From contig NZ_JBBMFO010000012.1 of NCBI RefSeq assembly GCF_040096015.1, positions 1 through 49,416 on the forward strand: a DNA stretch of 49,416 nucleotides, given 5' to 3'. This DNA is from Peptoniphilus_A hominis (lineage in GTDB: Bacteria > Bacillota > Clostridia > Tissierellales > Peptoniphilaceae). The translations under genes were made by a program, and so were the position numbers. This document shows, piece after piece, positions 16,432 to 24,737 of this stretch; within the stretch, counting starts at the first letter, position 1; each line of letters opens with the position of its first letter. The notes under the pieces were generated by a model, which ran no database searches, was not told where the DNA came from, and saw only the letters and a list, made by a program, of their open reading frames with translations.

Positions 16432-16914
16432 TTATCTTCTGCCAAGTTCTGCGTCGTAGATATAAAGTCCAGCCCAGCTTTCGTTGATTCTTTCAAGTCT
16501 TTCTATAATTCCTCTGAAGTTATCTTCTTCTTCAACTTGTTCGTCAACATACCATTGTAGAAGTGAAGTTACTCTGTGGTCTTTTTCTTCTACTGAAAGT
16601 TCATAAAGATCGTTAATTCTTCTTGTAACTTCTTGTTCATGTTCATAAGCTGTCTTGAAAGTTTCTGTGAATGTTCCAAATTCAACTTCTGGTTTTTCAA
16701 TTGCTTCAAGTTCTGGTCTAACATCTATTTCAAATAAAAATTGTCTTAATTTTTCTGCGTGTACAAATTCTTCTTCGGCTTGTTTGTTAAAGAAGTGAGC
16801 GAATCCGTCCATTCCCTTATCTTTTACATAGTTTGCCATTGAATAATAAATATATCCTGAAGATACTTCAAAATTGTATTGTTCGTTTAATCCCTTTATT
16901 AATTTACTTTCCAT
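16432..16914 (-). CDS. ftnA: Bacterial non-haem ferritin
   Basis: Ferritin oxidises Fe(II) and stores it as a mineral inside a 24-subunit shell in the cytoplasm. The 160 residues form the four-helix bundle. Ferroxidase ligands are in place: E16 in NFEVSSGY, E49 and H52 in AEEEFVHAEKL, E93 in YEHEQEV, and E125/Q126 in YVDEQVEEE. No haem-binding methionine of the bacterioferritin type is evident. ATG follows an AGGAGG site. Codon use is that of a highly expressed gene. Transcribed alone. Confidence 0.96.
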   Translation of the reverse strand: MESKLIKGLNEQYNFEVSSGYIYYSMANYVKDKGMDGFAHFFNKQAEEEFVHAEKLRQFLFEIDVRPELEAIEKPEVEFGTFTETFKTAYEHEQEVTRRINDLYELSVEEKDHRVTSLLQWYVDEQVEEEDNFRGIIERLERINESWAGLYIYDAELGRR

Positions 16915-16956
16915 AATAAAAAACCTCCTGTGATTTTATTTATAAATTTACTAAGC

Positions 16957-16982
16957 TATGAGCTTTGTTTCTCATAATTCTA
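16957..16982 (-). promoter_or_regulatory. Possible ferritin promoter -10 with adjacent inverted repeat
   Basis: TAGAAT (16982-16977) on the minus strand is a good -10, but no convincing -35 lies upstream. Directly downstream, TATGAG and CTCATA (16957-16976) are inverted around eight bases and would cover the transcription start. It does not match the Fur or PerR boxes I know. Confidence 0.35.
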
Positions 16983-17011
16983 TGTTACCCGTAAAATTAT
17001 TTTTAAAACAA

Positions 17012-19114
17012 TTAATTTGAAATCCCTAAATTATCTATTGAGATTTCTATATTATCCATGAACTTAAACTCAATTTTATTTATTTCTTCTAAATTTAAGT
17101 CCTTATTTTTATTTTTGAAATCTTCCAGTGGAATTAAAACTGTCTGTGGCACAAACCTGTCTACAAAATCATCAGTTAGATAGTCAGTCTTGTAGATAAA
17201 AGCCTTTGTCATGGGACTTAAAATTTTATACTTGGATGCATTTAATGAGGCTACATTGCCCCAAGTGTCTTGAATTTCTATTCTTACTGCATCTCTTTTA
17301 TCCTCATAAGTTAAATTTTCCATGTCAAATTGTAAAAACTTTCCACCTGGAATTTTTTCAGTCAACCTAATTCCATAGCTTGAATCTTTTTTTGCCTTCA
17401 TAAAAACTGCTGTTGTATTTGAGTCGCTTTCGCCATAGTCGTGGCTGTCTTCATAAATTTCATTTAAGCCATTAAAATTTATTATTCCGCCCTCTACTGA
17501 TGTTGTTGTCAAATCATAATCTTCTTCAAAATCTGCAATTTTATAAAAGCTTGTGTCCATATATCTAGAGTAGTAATTAGTCTTTGGAAGATCTTCATAA
17601 TTACTTGGTCCCTCCCTAAAAATTTCTCTGTTGTAAGTTTTTCCAAAGGCATTTTCCAAAAAGTTTAAGCTGTAAATTGATAAAATTTCCCTTTGGTCAT
17701 CTCCATCAAGTAGCTCTTTTCTATTTAGGAAAAATCCCTCTGCTGGGTCTAAGTCAAAGTCGCCCCAAAGTGAATTGAAGTTGCCATGATTTCCATAGGC
17801 AAAATAAAGAGCTGCCTTAAAATTGTCCCTACCTCCAGAAAAAATTACATTGTCATAGAGGAGCATGCCCTCGAAGCCATCAACATCGGCGTCGTTACTG
17901 CCGCCAATTGTGAGGTAATCTACATCTCTTAAAATTATGCTCTTGTCTGAAGGCTCATATTGGTCGTAAGTCGGTGCAACAGTTATTATTCCCTTGATGT
18001 TAAACTTGTATTGGTGAGAAATATTTCCATCGTCGGGATGAAGGTTTAGCTGGTTAAAATTATAGGCAATAGCTGCTGCTTCACCACCACGAGAGTGACC
18101 AAAAAGAGCTATGTTTTCTGGGTCGAATTTGTTATAAAGTTCGCTATCTTTAACCTTATTTCTTGATAAAATATTTTTTATATTTTCAAGTAAGAGGACT
18201 GCCCTGGCGTCATTTTCATTTGAAAGGCCAAACTTGAAAAATCCATTTAACATATTTTCATCAACTGATACCATGGCAATACCCCTCTTTGCAAGGTAAT
18301 TGCCTAGGTAGTCGTAGCCCAAATAATTTTTTGTTGTAAACCTGTGGTTGCCATGGAGGACAAATAAAACTGGAGCCCTATCTAAATCCTTTGGTGCATA
18401 AACCCTTCCCTTGACCTCTGTCTCCCTTAGGGTCTTTCCGAAAAATTTGTCCCTAACTTTTTTTGTCCTGCCCCTATATCTTACAAAGTCTGATAGATCC
18501 ACTGGCTTTCCCCTATAGTCAATTACTTCTACTTCATACTTTTCTGGCTTTGAGGCAATTTTATTTTTTTCCACGCCTAAATCATAAATTTCTCCACTGT
18601 CAAAGCCTGGGAAGACCATAAAATAAATTGAAGCCCCAAGGATAATTGTGGTCGGAAGTAAAAATATCAGTGCCTTTTTCTTTTTATTTTTTGCAAAGGA
18701 AATTAAGGACTTTGCAAAGGCAACTATGACAATAAAAGCTGCCCCTATAAAAATTATTTCAAAATAATCTATGTCCACATAATAAAGACACTCGTCGTAA
18801 AAATATTTTATTCCATAGATGAGTAGGGCGTAGATGGCTAAATTTTTTGTCCTAATTCTCTTTAAGAGAAGAAAAACAAATTTAAGCAAAAAAATTGCAA
18901 GAGTATAAAAAACAAAAAATAGAAGGGCAAAAATTATAAAGGCTAAAATTTTTGGCACCTTAAAATCTTCTATGTAATAATAAAAAAATGTGGCAGAAAA
19001 TAAAGACATTATCGCCACAATTACATAGGCAAAGCCACTTGCCCTTCCAAAATGTTTCTTGAAAAAACTATTTATTTTGTTTGATATTTTTATTAAAAAA
19101 TTATTTATTTTCAT
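17012..19114 (-). CDS. Membrane-anchored alpha/beta hydrolase
   Basis: A 700-residue two-part protein. The first 175 residues contain about five hydrophobic helices (roughly 27-50, 56-85, 91-107, 118-137, 147-170), so the rest is probably displayed outside the membrane. The second part is an alpha/beta hydrolase: APVLFVLHGNHR (oxyanion region), the nucleophile elbow ALFGHSRGGEAAA (serine), an acid candidate in GGSNDADVDG, and a histidine in AYGNHGNFNS. The pattern resembles chlorophyllase or platelet-activating-factor acetylhydrolase-type esterases. The last 200 residues look like a beta-rich domain. The substrate is unknown. It follows ricT by 27 bases, with a hairpin between them and no clear ribosome site. 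Confidence 0.8.
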   Translation of the reverse strand: MKINNFLIKISNKINSFFKKHFGRASGFAYVIVAIMSLFSATFFYYYIEDFKVPKILAFIIFALLFFVFYTLAIFLLKFVFLLLKRIRTKNLAIYALLIYGIKYFYDECLYYVDIDYFEIIFIGAAFIVIVAFAKSLISFAKNKKKKALIFLLPTTIILGASIYFMVFPGFDSGEIYDLGVEKNKIASKPEKYEVEVIDYRGKPVDLSDFVRYRGRTKKVRDKFFGKTLRETEVKGRVYAPKDLDRAPVLFVLHGNHRFTTKNYLGYDYLGNYLAKRGIAMVSVDENMLNGFFKFGLSNENDARAVLLLENIKNILSRNKVKDSELYNKFDPENIALFGHSRGGEAAAIAYNFNQLNLHPDDGNISHQYKFNIKGIITVAPTYDQYEPSDKSIILRDVDYLTIGGSNDADVDGFEGMLLYDNVIFSGGRDNFKAALYFAYGNHGNFNSLWGDFDLDPAEGFFLNRKELLDGDDQREILSIYSLNFLENAFGKTYNREIFREGPSNYEDLPKTNYYSRYMDTSFYKIADFEEDYDLTTTSVEGGIINFNGLNEIYEDSHDYGESDSNTTAVFMKAKKDSSYGIRLTEKIPGGKFLQFDMENLTYEDKRDAVRIEIQDTWGNVASLNASKYKILSPMTKAFIYKTDYLTDDFVDRFVPQTVLIPLEDFKNKNKDLNLEEINKIEFKFMDNIEISIDNLGISN

Positions 19115-19120
19115 AATAAG

Positions 19121-19142
19121 GGGATAAGCCCAAACTTATCCC
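19121..19142 (-). other. Stem-loop between ricT and the hydrolase gene
   Basis: GGGATAAG and CTTATCCC form a perfect 8-bp stem around six bases, touching the ricT stop. The T-tract that follows is poor (CTTATT), and the next start codon is seven bases away. It could be a weak terminator or a structure that limits translation of the hydrolase. Confidence 0.6.
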
Positions 19143-20035
19143 TAATCCCTCTCTAATTCTACAAGTTCACTTTCGTCGTACTCTTCAACATTAAGTGACT
19201 TTGATTCATTTATAAAAGTTTTGTTAAACTCGCGAGTTCTCTTTATTTCATCAAGTTCAAGATAGACAATTTCCTTTTCGTCATCCACTTCATACATTAC
19301 CTTTACAAGCTCTTGTATTGTGTAAGTGGAGACAACTGTTGCCTTGCCCCTATCTGTCCTTACAATTTCGCCTTCTCTTGGCATTTTCTTGTTGATGCAT
19401 TCGTAGCCATCTTGTTCATATTTTAAACAGCACATAAGTCTGCCACAGATGCCAGAAATTTTTGTAGGATTTAAGCTAAGGTTTTGGTCCTTTGCCATTT
19501 TTATTGACACAGGAGAAAATTCACTTAAAAATGTGGAGCAACAAGTTGGTCTGCCGCAACAGCCTAGTCCTCCAACAAACTTTGCTTGGTCGCGAACTCC
19601 AATTTGTCTAAGCTCAATTCTTGTCTTAAAAATTGAGGCAAGATCTCTTACCAATTCTCTAAAGTCAACTCTTCCATCAGCTGTGAAGTAAAATAATAAT
19701 TTTGAGCGGTCGAAAGTGTATTCACATGAAATTAATTTCATGTCCAGACCATGCTCTTCAACCTTTTGCTCACAAATTATAATTGCTTCCTTGGCTTTAT
19801 TTCTATTTTCCACATTGATATTTTTATCTTCTTGGTTGGCAAGACGAATAACAGGCTTTAATTCACCCTTAATACTTTCTTCATCTATTTCCTTTAAAAG
19901 TTCCACTGCGCCAAACTCAAGTCCACGCACAGTTTCCACTATTACATAATCTCCAATTTTTATATCTATATCAACGGGATCAAAATAATAGATTTTGCCA
20001 GTTCTCTTGAACCTAATTCCAGCTATTTCTATCAT
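19142..20035 (-). CDS. ricT: RicT/YaaT (PSP1 domain) iron-sulfur regulatory factor
   Basis: RicT is part of the Ric complex, which in Bacillus modulates RNase Y and carries FAD and [4Fe-4S] clusters. The cysteine pattern is intact: GGLGCCGRPTCCSTFL (C159, C160, C165, C166) and ICGRLMCCLKYE (C197, C202, C203). The PSP1 domain starts at the N-terminus. After about residue 275 the chain is an acidic tail. ricT overlaps holB by four bases, as in the Bacillus tmk-darA-holB-ricT cluster. Confidence 0.94.
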   Translation of the reverse strand: MIEIAGIRFKRTGKIYYFDPVDIDIKIGDYVIVETVRGLEFGAVELLKEIDEESIKGELKPVIRLANQEDKNINVENRNKAKEAIIICEQKVEEHGLDMKLISCEYTFDRSKLLFYFTADGRVDFRELVRDLASIFKTRIELRQIGVRDQAKFVGGLGCCGRPTCCSTFLSEFSPVSIKMAKDQNLSLNPTKISGICGRLMCCLKYEQDGYECINKKMPREGEIVRTDRGKATVVSTYTIQELVKVMYEVDDEKEIVYLELDEIKRTREFNKTFINESKSLNVEEYDESELVELERD

Positions 20036-20970
20036 CTAACTCCCCCTAATTCCATTAAAAGTGTTTCTACATTTAAATCAAAATTTATATTTTTTTCACT
20101 GCGGACAAGGGCATTTATAATTGCATCATAGGATTTTATAGCCCTATCCACACTTATATTTTCTAATTTTAACAAGTCAATTTTATCTGTATTTACAATT
20201 TTTTCTTCTCTGCCAGTTTTCAAATAAATTAAATCCAAATACCAAGTCAGCATAAAATTTAGAATCTCTGCAAAGTCTTCTCGATTGTCCTTAAAAAAAG
20301 TAAATTCATCAAAAATAAATTCAGTATTTCTAATAATTTTATCAAGAACCTTTATTAGGTCCTCTCTCTTTGACAAAAGTTCTGGGTCTTCAGAATATTT
20401 AAGGGCAAGGCTGACATTTCCATTGGAAAGGCGAGAAAAAAGCCTTGCATTTTTTTCTGTAATATTTTTCTTCTTCAAAAAATCTTCTATTCTATCTCCA
20501 GTGACATCAGAAAATTTTAAAACCCTGCACCTGGAAATAATTGTTGGAAGAATTTTTTTCATAGTACTTGAAATTAAAATTAAAATCAAGTAGTCCATGG
20601 GCTCTTCCAAGGTTTTCAAAAGTGCATTTTGCCCCTCCACTGTAACCTTGTCGAAGTCGTCAATAATTACAATTTTGTGGCTGCCAGAGTAGGGCTTGGA
20701 AAAAGAATTTTCAATAATTTCTTCTATCTCTTCTTTTTTTATGTTGCCCTCATTTTTAACAATATAAAGATCGGCGTCTTCATAGTCATCTATGCCACTA
20801 AAAAATCTAAGGGCCTCGCTGTCATCTTTTAAAATAGCCCTGGCAAAGTTTTTTGCGTGAGAAAATTTGCCAATGCCCCTTGACCCACAAAAAAGATAGG
20901 CGTGGCTGTAGGACTTGTTGACTAAATCCCCTTCCAAGCTATTTATAATTTCTCTATTTTCTAAAAACAT
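20032..20970 (-). CDS. holB: DNA polymerase III delta' subunit (HolB-like)
   Basis: The delta' subunit helps the clamp loader place the beta clamp on DNA. The N-terminal AAA+ domain shows SHAYLFCGSRGIGKF (P-loop, 29-36), VIIDDFDKV (Walker B, 101-109), QNALLKTLEEP, and the SRC motif in TIISRCRVLKF (146-148). The four-cysteine zinc module of longer delta'/DnaX proteins is not seen. Length 312 fits Firmicute HolB. It starts at the last base of the second darA-like gene. Confidence 0.92.
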   Translation of the reverse strand: MFLENREIINSLEGDLVNKSYSHAYLFCGSRGIGKFSHAKNFARAILKDDSEALRFFSGIDDYEDADLYIVKNEGNIKKEEIEEIIENSFSKPYSGSHKIVIIDDFDKVTVEGQNALLKTLEEPMDYLILILISSTMKKILPTIISRCRVLKFSDVTGDRIEDFLKKKNITEKNARLFSRLSNGNVSLALKYSEDPELLSKREDLIKVLDKIIRNTEFIFDEFTFFKDNREDFAEILNFMLTWYLDLIYLKTGREEKIVNTDKIDLLKLENISVDRAIKSYDAIINALVRSEKNINFDLNVETLLMELGGVR

Positions 20971-21260
20971 TAAATTCTCTTAGACTCTTCTAGGTCAACG
21001 ACAAAAATTGTGGCTCCAGAAACCTTAAAGTCTCCCTTTTCTATGTGAATATCTTCAGGCTCAGTTAGTTCTTTAAATATTCCATAAATTTTATCAAGCT
21101 CACTTTCTTCACAGCCCAACAAAAGTGTAGTGTTGCCAGATTTGAAAAAACCACCTGTAGAAGAAAGTCTTGTAACATATATATCTTCGTCTAAAAATCT
21201 ATCTATTATTGCATCTGTGTACTTTTCTTGCACTATTGCTATCATCATTTTCGTATTCAT
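20970..21260 (-). CDS. Second DarA/PstA-like (PII-like) protein, short form
   Basis: A 96-residue paralogue of the preceding DarA. Both share IAIVQ at the start, LSSTGGFFKSGNTTLLLG (ligand-loop region, about 33-50) and SGATIFVVD at the end. The long proline- and isoleucine-rich B-loop of DarA, between residues about 70 and 95, is missing here. Family knowledge: DarA/PstA trimers bind c-di-AMP. In Bacillus the gene between darA and holB is yaaR, so this copy replaces it. Whether it binds the same ligand is unclear. Confidence 0.85.
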   Translation of the reverse strand: MNTKMMIAIVQEKYTDAIIDRFLDEDIYVTRLSSTGGFFKSGNTTLLLGCEESELDKIYGIFKELTEPEDIHIEKGDFKVSGATIFVVDLEESKRI

Positions 21261-21268
21261 AATATCAC

Positions 21269-21595
21269 CTAAAACTTTTTAAAATCAAATACATCTATGA
21301 CAAAAATTGTCGCTCCGCCAACTTTTACAGTGATTGGCACAGGAATCATGGCTTGACCAGGAATATTTATGGGCTGAATAGTTCTCTTAACTTCTCTAGT
21401 CCTTGAGTTTTCTTCCAAAATTTCCATAAACCTGTCCTTTTCTTCATCTTCAATACCTGAAAGAAGTGTGACATTTCCAGATTTCAAAAATCCGCCAGTG
21501 GAACTTATTTTTGTAACTTTAAAATCGTTTTTGTTGAGGATTTTTACTAAATTATCGCTATCCTCGTCTTGAACTATTGCGATTATAAGTTTCAC
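21269..21595 (-). CDS. darA: Cyclic-di-AMP receptor DarA/PstA
   Basis: This PII-like trimeric cytosolic protein binds c-di-AMP. The protein has 108 residues, with KLIIAIVQDEDSDNLV at the start, ISSTGGFLKSGNVTLLSG (about 30-47), a long loop RTIQPINIPGQAMIPVPI, and GGATIFVIDV near the end. I chose the GTG at 21595: AAAGGA lies eight bases upstream, and the start overlaps the tmk stop as GTGA, which suggests coupling. A longer reading from 21634 would overlap tmk by more than 40 bases. Confidence 0.93.
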   Translation of the reverse strand: MKLIIAIVQDEDSDNLVKILNKNDFKVTKISSTGGFLKSGNVTLLSGIEDEEKDRFMEILEENSRTREVKRTIQPINIPGQAMIPVPITVKVGGATIFVIDVFDFKKF

Positions 21596-22200
21596 ACAAT
21601 CATCCTTTCTTTGAGAACTTTCATGCAGTCGCAAAAAACTTCTTCAATGCTTTTATTTACATCTATAAAATAATAATTGTCTTCTTGACCTAAATTGTTG
21701 TAGTAGTCGCGAACTTTTTTATGAAATTCGTCAGGCTCTCTTTCAAGTCTGTCGTAAGAAGACTGGTCCTTCCTGTGTAGGGTAACTCCGCTGCTCCTAA
21801 AGATAAATACCACATCGGGTTTTAGCTTTCCCGTAGCAAAATTATTTATGGAAAGAATGTCTTCTAGGTCTTGTCCCCTGGCATAGCCTTGGTAGGCAAG
21901 AGATGAAAGGACATACCTTTCGCAGAGAACTATGGCCCCCTCCTCTAGGGCAGGAATTATTTTTTCGTAAGTGTGTTGAGCCCTGGATGCAGAATATAAA
22001 AGGGCTTCTGTCCTCATGTCCATTTCCCTTAAATCTTTATCAAGAATAAGATCTCTAATTTTTTCAGAAATTCTTGTACCGCCAGGCTCTCTAGTCTTTA
22101 TAGTTTTTTTATTATTCTTTAAAAGTTCTTCATAAACTAAATTGCAAATTGTTGATTTTCCAGACCCATCAGGTCCTTCAAATGTAATAAATGCACTCAT
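21592..22200 (-). CDS. tmk: Thymidylate kinase
   Basis: Tmk phosphorylates dTMP to dTDP. Motifs: P-loop GPDGSGKST (9-17), REPGGT (38-42), and SSLAYQGYARGQ (99-110). The usual DR(Y/H/F) motif reads ERY here (E94-Y96), a conservative change at a position that normally contacts the phosphate/magnesium site. The lid region has RKDQSSYDRLERE. Length 202 is typical. The start overlaps the decarboxylase stop by four bases. Confidence 0.95.
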   Translation of the reverse strand: MSAFITFEGPDGSGKSTICNLVYEELLKNNKKTIKTREPGGTRISEKIRDLILDKDLREMDMRTEALLYSASRAQHTYEKIIPALEEGAIVLCERYVLSSLAYQGYARGQDLEDILSINNFATGKLKPDVVFIFRSSGVTLHRKDQSSYDRLEREPDEFHKKVRDYYNNLGQEDNYYFIDVNKSIEEVFCDCMKVLKERMIV

Positions 22201-23549
22201 TTAACTACCTCAATTTTATCTTCACAAAGTCCAATTACTTCTATTCCTTCACTTAAAAATCTGTCAATATTTTCTATCATTTTATCATCAATAATTTCGC
22301 CAAAGGTCACAAGAGGTACTCCTGGTGGATAGGCTCCAATGATTTCCTTGGAAATCCTGCCATAGCCATCTTTATAAGAAATATATTCTCCCTGACATGA
22401 GTTGGCTTCTCTAGGAGTCATTGCCATCTTTGGAATTTCAAATTTAAAGGGCAAAATTTTCTTATAATCACAATTATCATAGGATAAAATTGCGTCCCTT
22501 AACTTTTCTATTTCTTCTTTAGTATTTATTGGTGAAATTATGGCAAGAGCGTAGTAGAGGTCTCCCATCTCAAGCCTTATATTTTTATTTTTTAAAAAAT
22601 CTTCCACAATTTCTTCGCCACTCATGCCCCCAATTCTAAATAAAAATTTCATGGGGTCATTGGCTACTATAGACTCGTGACTTAAATCTATCTTATAATT
22701 TATGGCTCTCTTTAAATTTCCAAGGTCTCTAGTCCTCTTTTCAAGCTCGTATCTTCCCACTTCCTCCATATATTTTAAGCCAGCCTCAATGGAAAGCATG
22801 AATAAGTAGGAGGGCGATGTGGAATTATAAATATTTACATATTTTAAAAGTTCTTGGTGAGAAAATCTATCTGTCCCCCTGTGAATTAGAGCAGTCTGTG
22901 TCAGTGATGGAATCATCTTGTGAGTTGAATTTATAACTAAGTCCGCACCTGCATCTAGGGCTGAATATTTTTTTAAGTCTGAAAAATAAAGGTGGGCGCC
23001 ATGAGCTTCATCAACTATAACTGCTATCTCCCTGTGGTGAAGAATTTTTACAAGTTCTTTTAGCATTAAAATTCCACCAAAATAATTTGGGCTAACTAAG
23101 ACGCAGGCTGCAATATTATTTTTTTCTATTTTATCAAGAAGTTCTTCTTCATCAATTCCAAAATACATGGCGCGATCTTCGTCATAAATTGTATTTAAGT
23201 AAATCGGCTCTAAATCATTTAAGAGAAGGGCATTGTAAATGGACTTATGGGCATTTCTCTGAATTAAAATTTTATCCTTTGGTCTTGTCGCCATGGCTAT
23301 GGCAATGTGAAGGGCACCAGTTGATCCATTTGTCGTAATAAAGGACTCCTTTGAGCCAAATAATTTTTTTATCTCTCTGTGCAGGTCCTCTATTGCTCCC
23401 CTTGGCTTTAAAAGATTATCTGTATCTAAAATTTCCGTCAAATCATTTTTTATGTCCAAGTCAAAAAAGTCCTTGCCCTTGTGACCTGGCATGCCAAAAG
23501 AAATTAAATTTTTTACTTTGTCCACTTCATTTTTTAAGGGGGTCTTCAT
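22197..23549 (-). CDS. YaaO-like Orn/Lys/Arg decarboxylase family PLP enzyme
   Basis: A fold-type I PLP enzyme of 450 residues. TNGSTGALHIAIAMA binds the phosphate, VIVDEAHGAHLYF carries the PLP-contacting aspartate, and NSTHKMIPSLTQTALIH holds the Schiff-base lysine. The C-terminal domain with EANSCQGEYISYKDGYGRIS and YPPGVPLVTFGE is typical of the family. Closest in kind and position to B. subtilis YaaO, which precedes tmk. The true amino acid substrate cannot be read from sequence; candidates are arginine or lysine, making polyamines. Confidence 0.88.
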   Translation of the reverse strand: MKTPLKNEVDKVKNLISFGMPGHKGKDFFDLDIKNDLTEILDTDNLLKPRGAIEDLHREIKKLFGSKESFITTNGSTGALHIAIAMATRPKDKILIQRNAHKSIYNALLLNDLEPIYLNTIYDEDRAMYFGIDEEELLDKIEKNNIAACVLVSPNYFGGILMLKELVKILHHREIAVIVDEAHGAHLYFSDLKKYSALDAGADLVINSTHKMIPSLTQTALIHRGTDRFSHQELLKYVNIYNSTSPSYLFMLSIEAGLKYMEEVGRYELEKRTRDLGNLKRAINYKIDLSHESIVANDPMKFLFRIGGMSGEEIVEDFLKNKNIRLEMGDLYYALAIISPINTKEEIEKLRDAILSYDNCDYKKILPFKFEIPKMAMTPREANSCQGEYISYKDGYGRISKEIIGAYPPGVPLVTFGEIIDDKMIENIDRFLSEGIEVIGLCEDKIEVVK

Positions 23550-23571
23550 CTTTTCTCCTCAACTTCCTTTA

Positions 23572-23577
23572 ATTATA
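23572..23577 (-). promoter_or_regulatory. -10 box upstream of the decarboxylase-tmk operon
   Basis: A perfect TATAAT on the minus strand lies 23 bases upstream of the ATG. No good -35 is visible in the end of birA, so the promoter is tentative. Confidence 0.4.
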
Positions 23578-23601
23578 CTATAATTTAAAGGCATTTAAAA
23601 G

Positions 23602-24588
23602 TTAGCCCTTTTTATAAAAATCTCCCTTTATAGAAACTTCGCCACTGGAAAGAGTGAGCCTTTCGTTGCCAGTGTCTACAATTAAATTGCCCTTGTCGTT
23701 AATGTCCACTCCCTTGGCAGAATATTTTTTGCCATTTAATACAAAGGAAAGGTCCCTTCCAATTACTAGGGAGTGTTTTTTGTAGTAGTCAATTATTTCC
23801 TTATCACTTTTTACATAATTATTTTCGTAAAAGGCATTTAAGACGCAGGATAAAATTTCATTTCTTATGACATCAGTACCAATGTAACCTGCAATGTCCT
23901 TTAAGTCTTTGAAGCTGTCGTCCTTTGGCTTGTTAACATTAATTCCAATGCCCACTATGACAGACTTTACGCTTCTGGACTCAAAGTCTGCATCAAGTTC
24001 AGATAAAATACCGCAAATTTTTTTGCCCTTTAAAAACAAATCATTTACCCATTTTATCTCTGCTTGCTTGCCTGTTGACTCCCTTATCCCCTCTGCAACG
24101 GCTACGGCAGCCTTAACTGTAGTTAAGTCAAAGTAAGAAAAATCGTAGGAGTCCTTGGGATGTAGGATTATGCTAAAGTAAACTCCGCTGCCCTTAGGTG
24201 ATGTGAAGCTCTTGCCAGTTCTGCCTCGTCCACCCTTTTGCATGTCAGCTACAATTACAGTAAAATCTTTGACATCACTAGAATAAAGTCTCCTCTTTGC
24301 TTCCGTGTTTGTAGAGTCAATTTCGTCATAAATAACTATATCAATGTCCTTTAATTCATCTCGAAGACCCTTTCTTATGCCTTCGTCAGATAATTTGTCG
24401 TCGCTTTCTACAAGTTTGTAGCCCAGCTTTGTCTGCGATTCAATTTGAAATCCACTTTCCTTTAAGGAATTAATAGCCTTCCAAATTGCAGTTCTTGAAA
24501 TATTTAATCTTTCTGCCAGCTCTTGACCAGAAATATAATTTGCCCTATTTCTTTCTAATTCTCTTAATACAATATCCTTTGTTTTCAA
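23602..24588 (-). CDS. birA: Bifunctional biotin-protein ligase and biotin operon repressor BirA
   Basis: BirA makes biotinyl-AMP, biotinylates carboxylases, and as a dimer with biotinyl-AMP represses biotin genes. The N-terminal winged helix (HTH at 21-42, SGQELAERLNISRTAIWKAI) shows it is the DNA-binding class. The catalytic part has KGGRGRTGKSF (biotinyl-AMP loop, 118-128), GSGVYFSIILHP, and IKWVNDLFLKGKKICGIL. The last 50 residues are the SH3-like domain. It starts at TTG 24588 behind an AAGGTGAT site. Its likely targets are the boxes at 37997-38071 before bioY. Confidence 0.95.
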   Translation of the reverse strand: MKTKDIVLRELERNRANYISGQELAERLNISRTAIWKAINSLKESGFQIESQTKLGYKLVESDDKLSDEGIRKGLRDELKDIDIVIYDEIDSTNTEAKRRLYSSDVKDFTVIVADMQKGGRGRTGKSFTSPKGSGVYFSIILHPKDSYDFSYFDLTTVKAAVAVAEGIRESTGKQAEIKWVNDLFLKGKKICGILSELDADFESRSVKSVIVGIGINVNKPKDDSFKDLKDIAGYIGTDVIRNEILSCVLNAFYENNYVKSDKEIIDYYKKHSLVIGRDLSFVLNGKKYSAKGVDINDKGNLIVDTGNERLTLSSGEVSIKGDFYKKG

Positions 24589-24603
24589 TATATCACCTTA
24601 TTC

Positions 24604-24632
24604 TTGACATTTTTGTAAATCTACTGTAAAAT
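24604..24632 (+). promoter_or_regulatory. Promoter of the tRNA-Ser and SRP RNA unit
   Basis: Perfect TTGACA (24604-24609), 17 nt, then TAAAAT (24627-24632). The predicted start, near 24639, is about nine bases before the tRNA. Confidence 0.85.
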
Positions 24633-24647
24633 AATTTTCTAGGCTAT

Positions 24648-24737
24648 GGAGAGATGTCCGAGAGGCTGAAGGAGCCCGCCTGGAAAGCGAGTATACATGA
24701 AAATGTATCGGGGGTTCGAATCCCCCTCTCTCCGCCA
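24648..24737 (+). tRNA. tRNA-Ser (anticodon GGA)
   Basis: A 90-nt class II tRNA with encoded CCA (24735-24737). GGAGAGA (24648-24654) pairs with TCTCTCC (24727-24733). The D stem is TCC with GGA. The anticodon loop is CTGGAAA with GGA as anticodon. The long variable arm has a TACAT/ATGTA stem, and the T arm is GGGGG-TTCGAAT-CCCCC. One oddity: the anticodon stem CCCGC/GCGAG has a C-A mismatch at the second pair (28-42). Confidence 0.97.

Noticed and set aside
16963..17011. Fur or PerR box before ferritin.
   Set aside because: No match to the 7-1-7 consensus was found; only an unrelated inverted repeat is present.
24589..24647. Minus-strand promoter for birA overlapping the tRNA promoter.
   Set aside because: TTTACA is present but no acceptable -10 lies at 16-18 bases.
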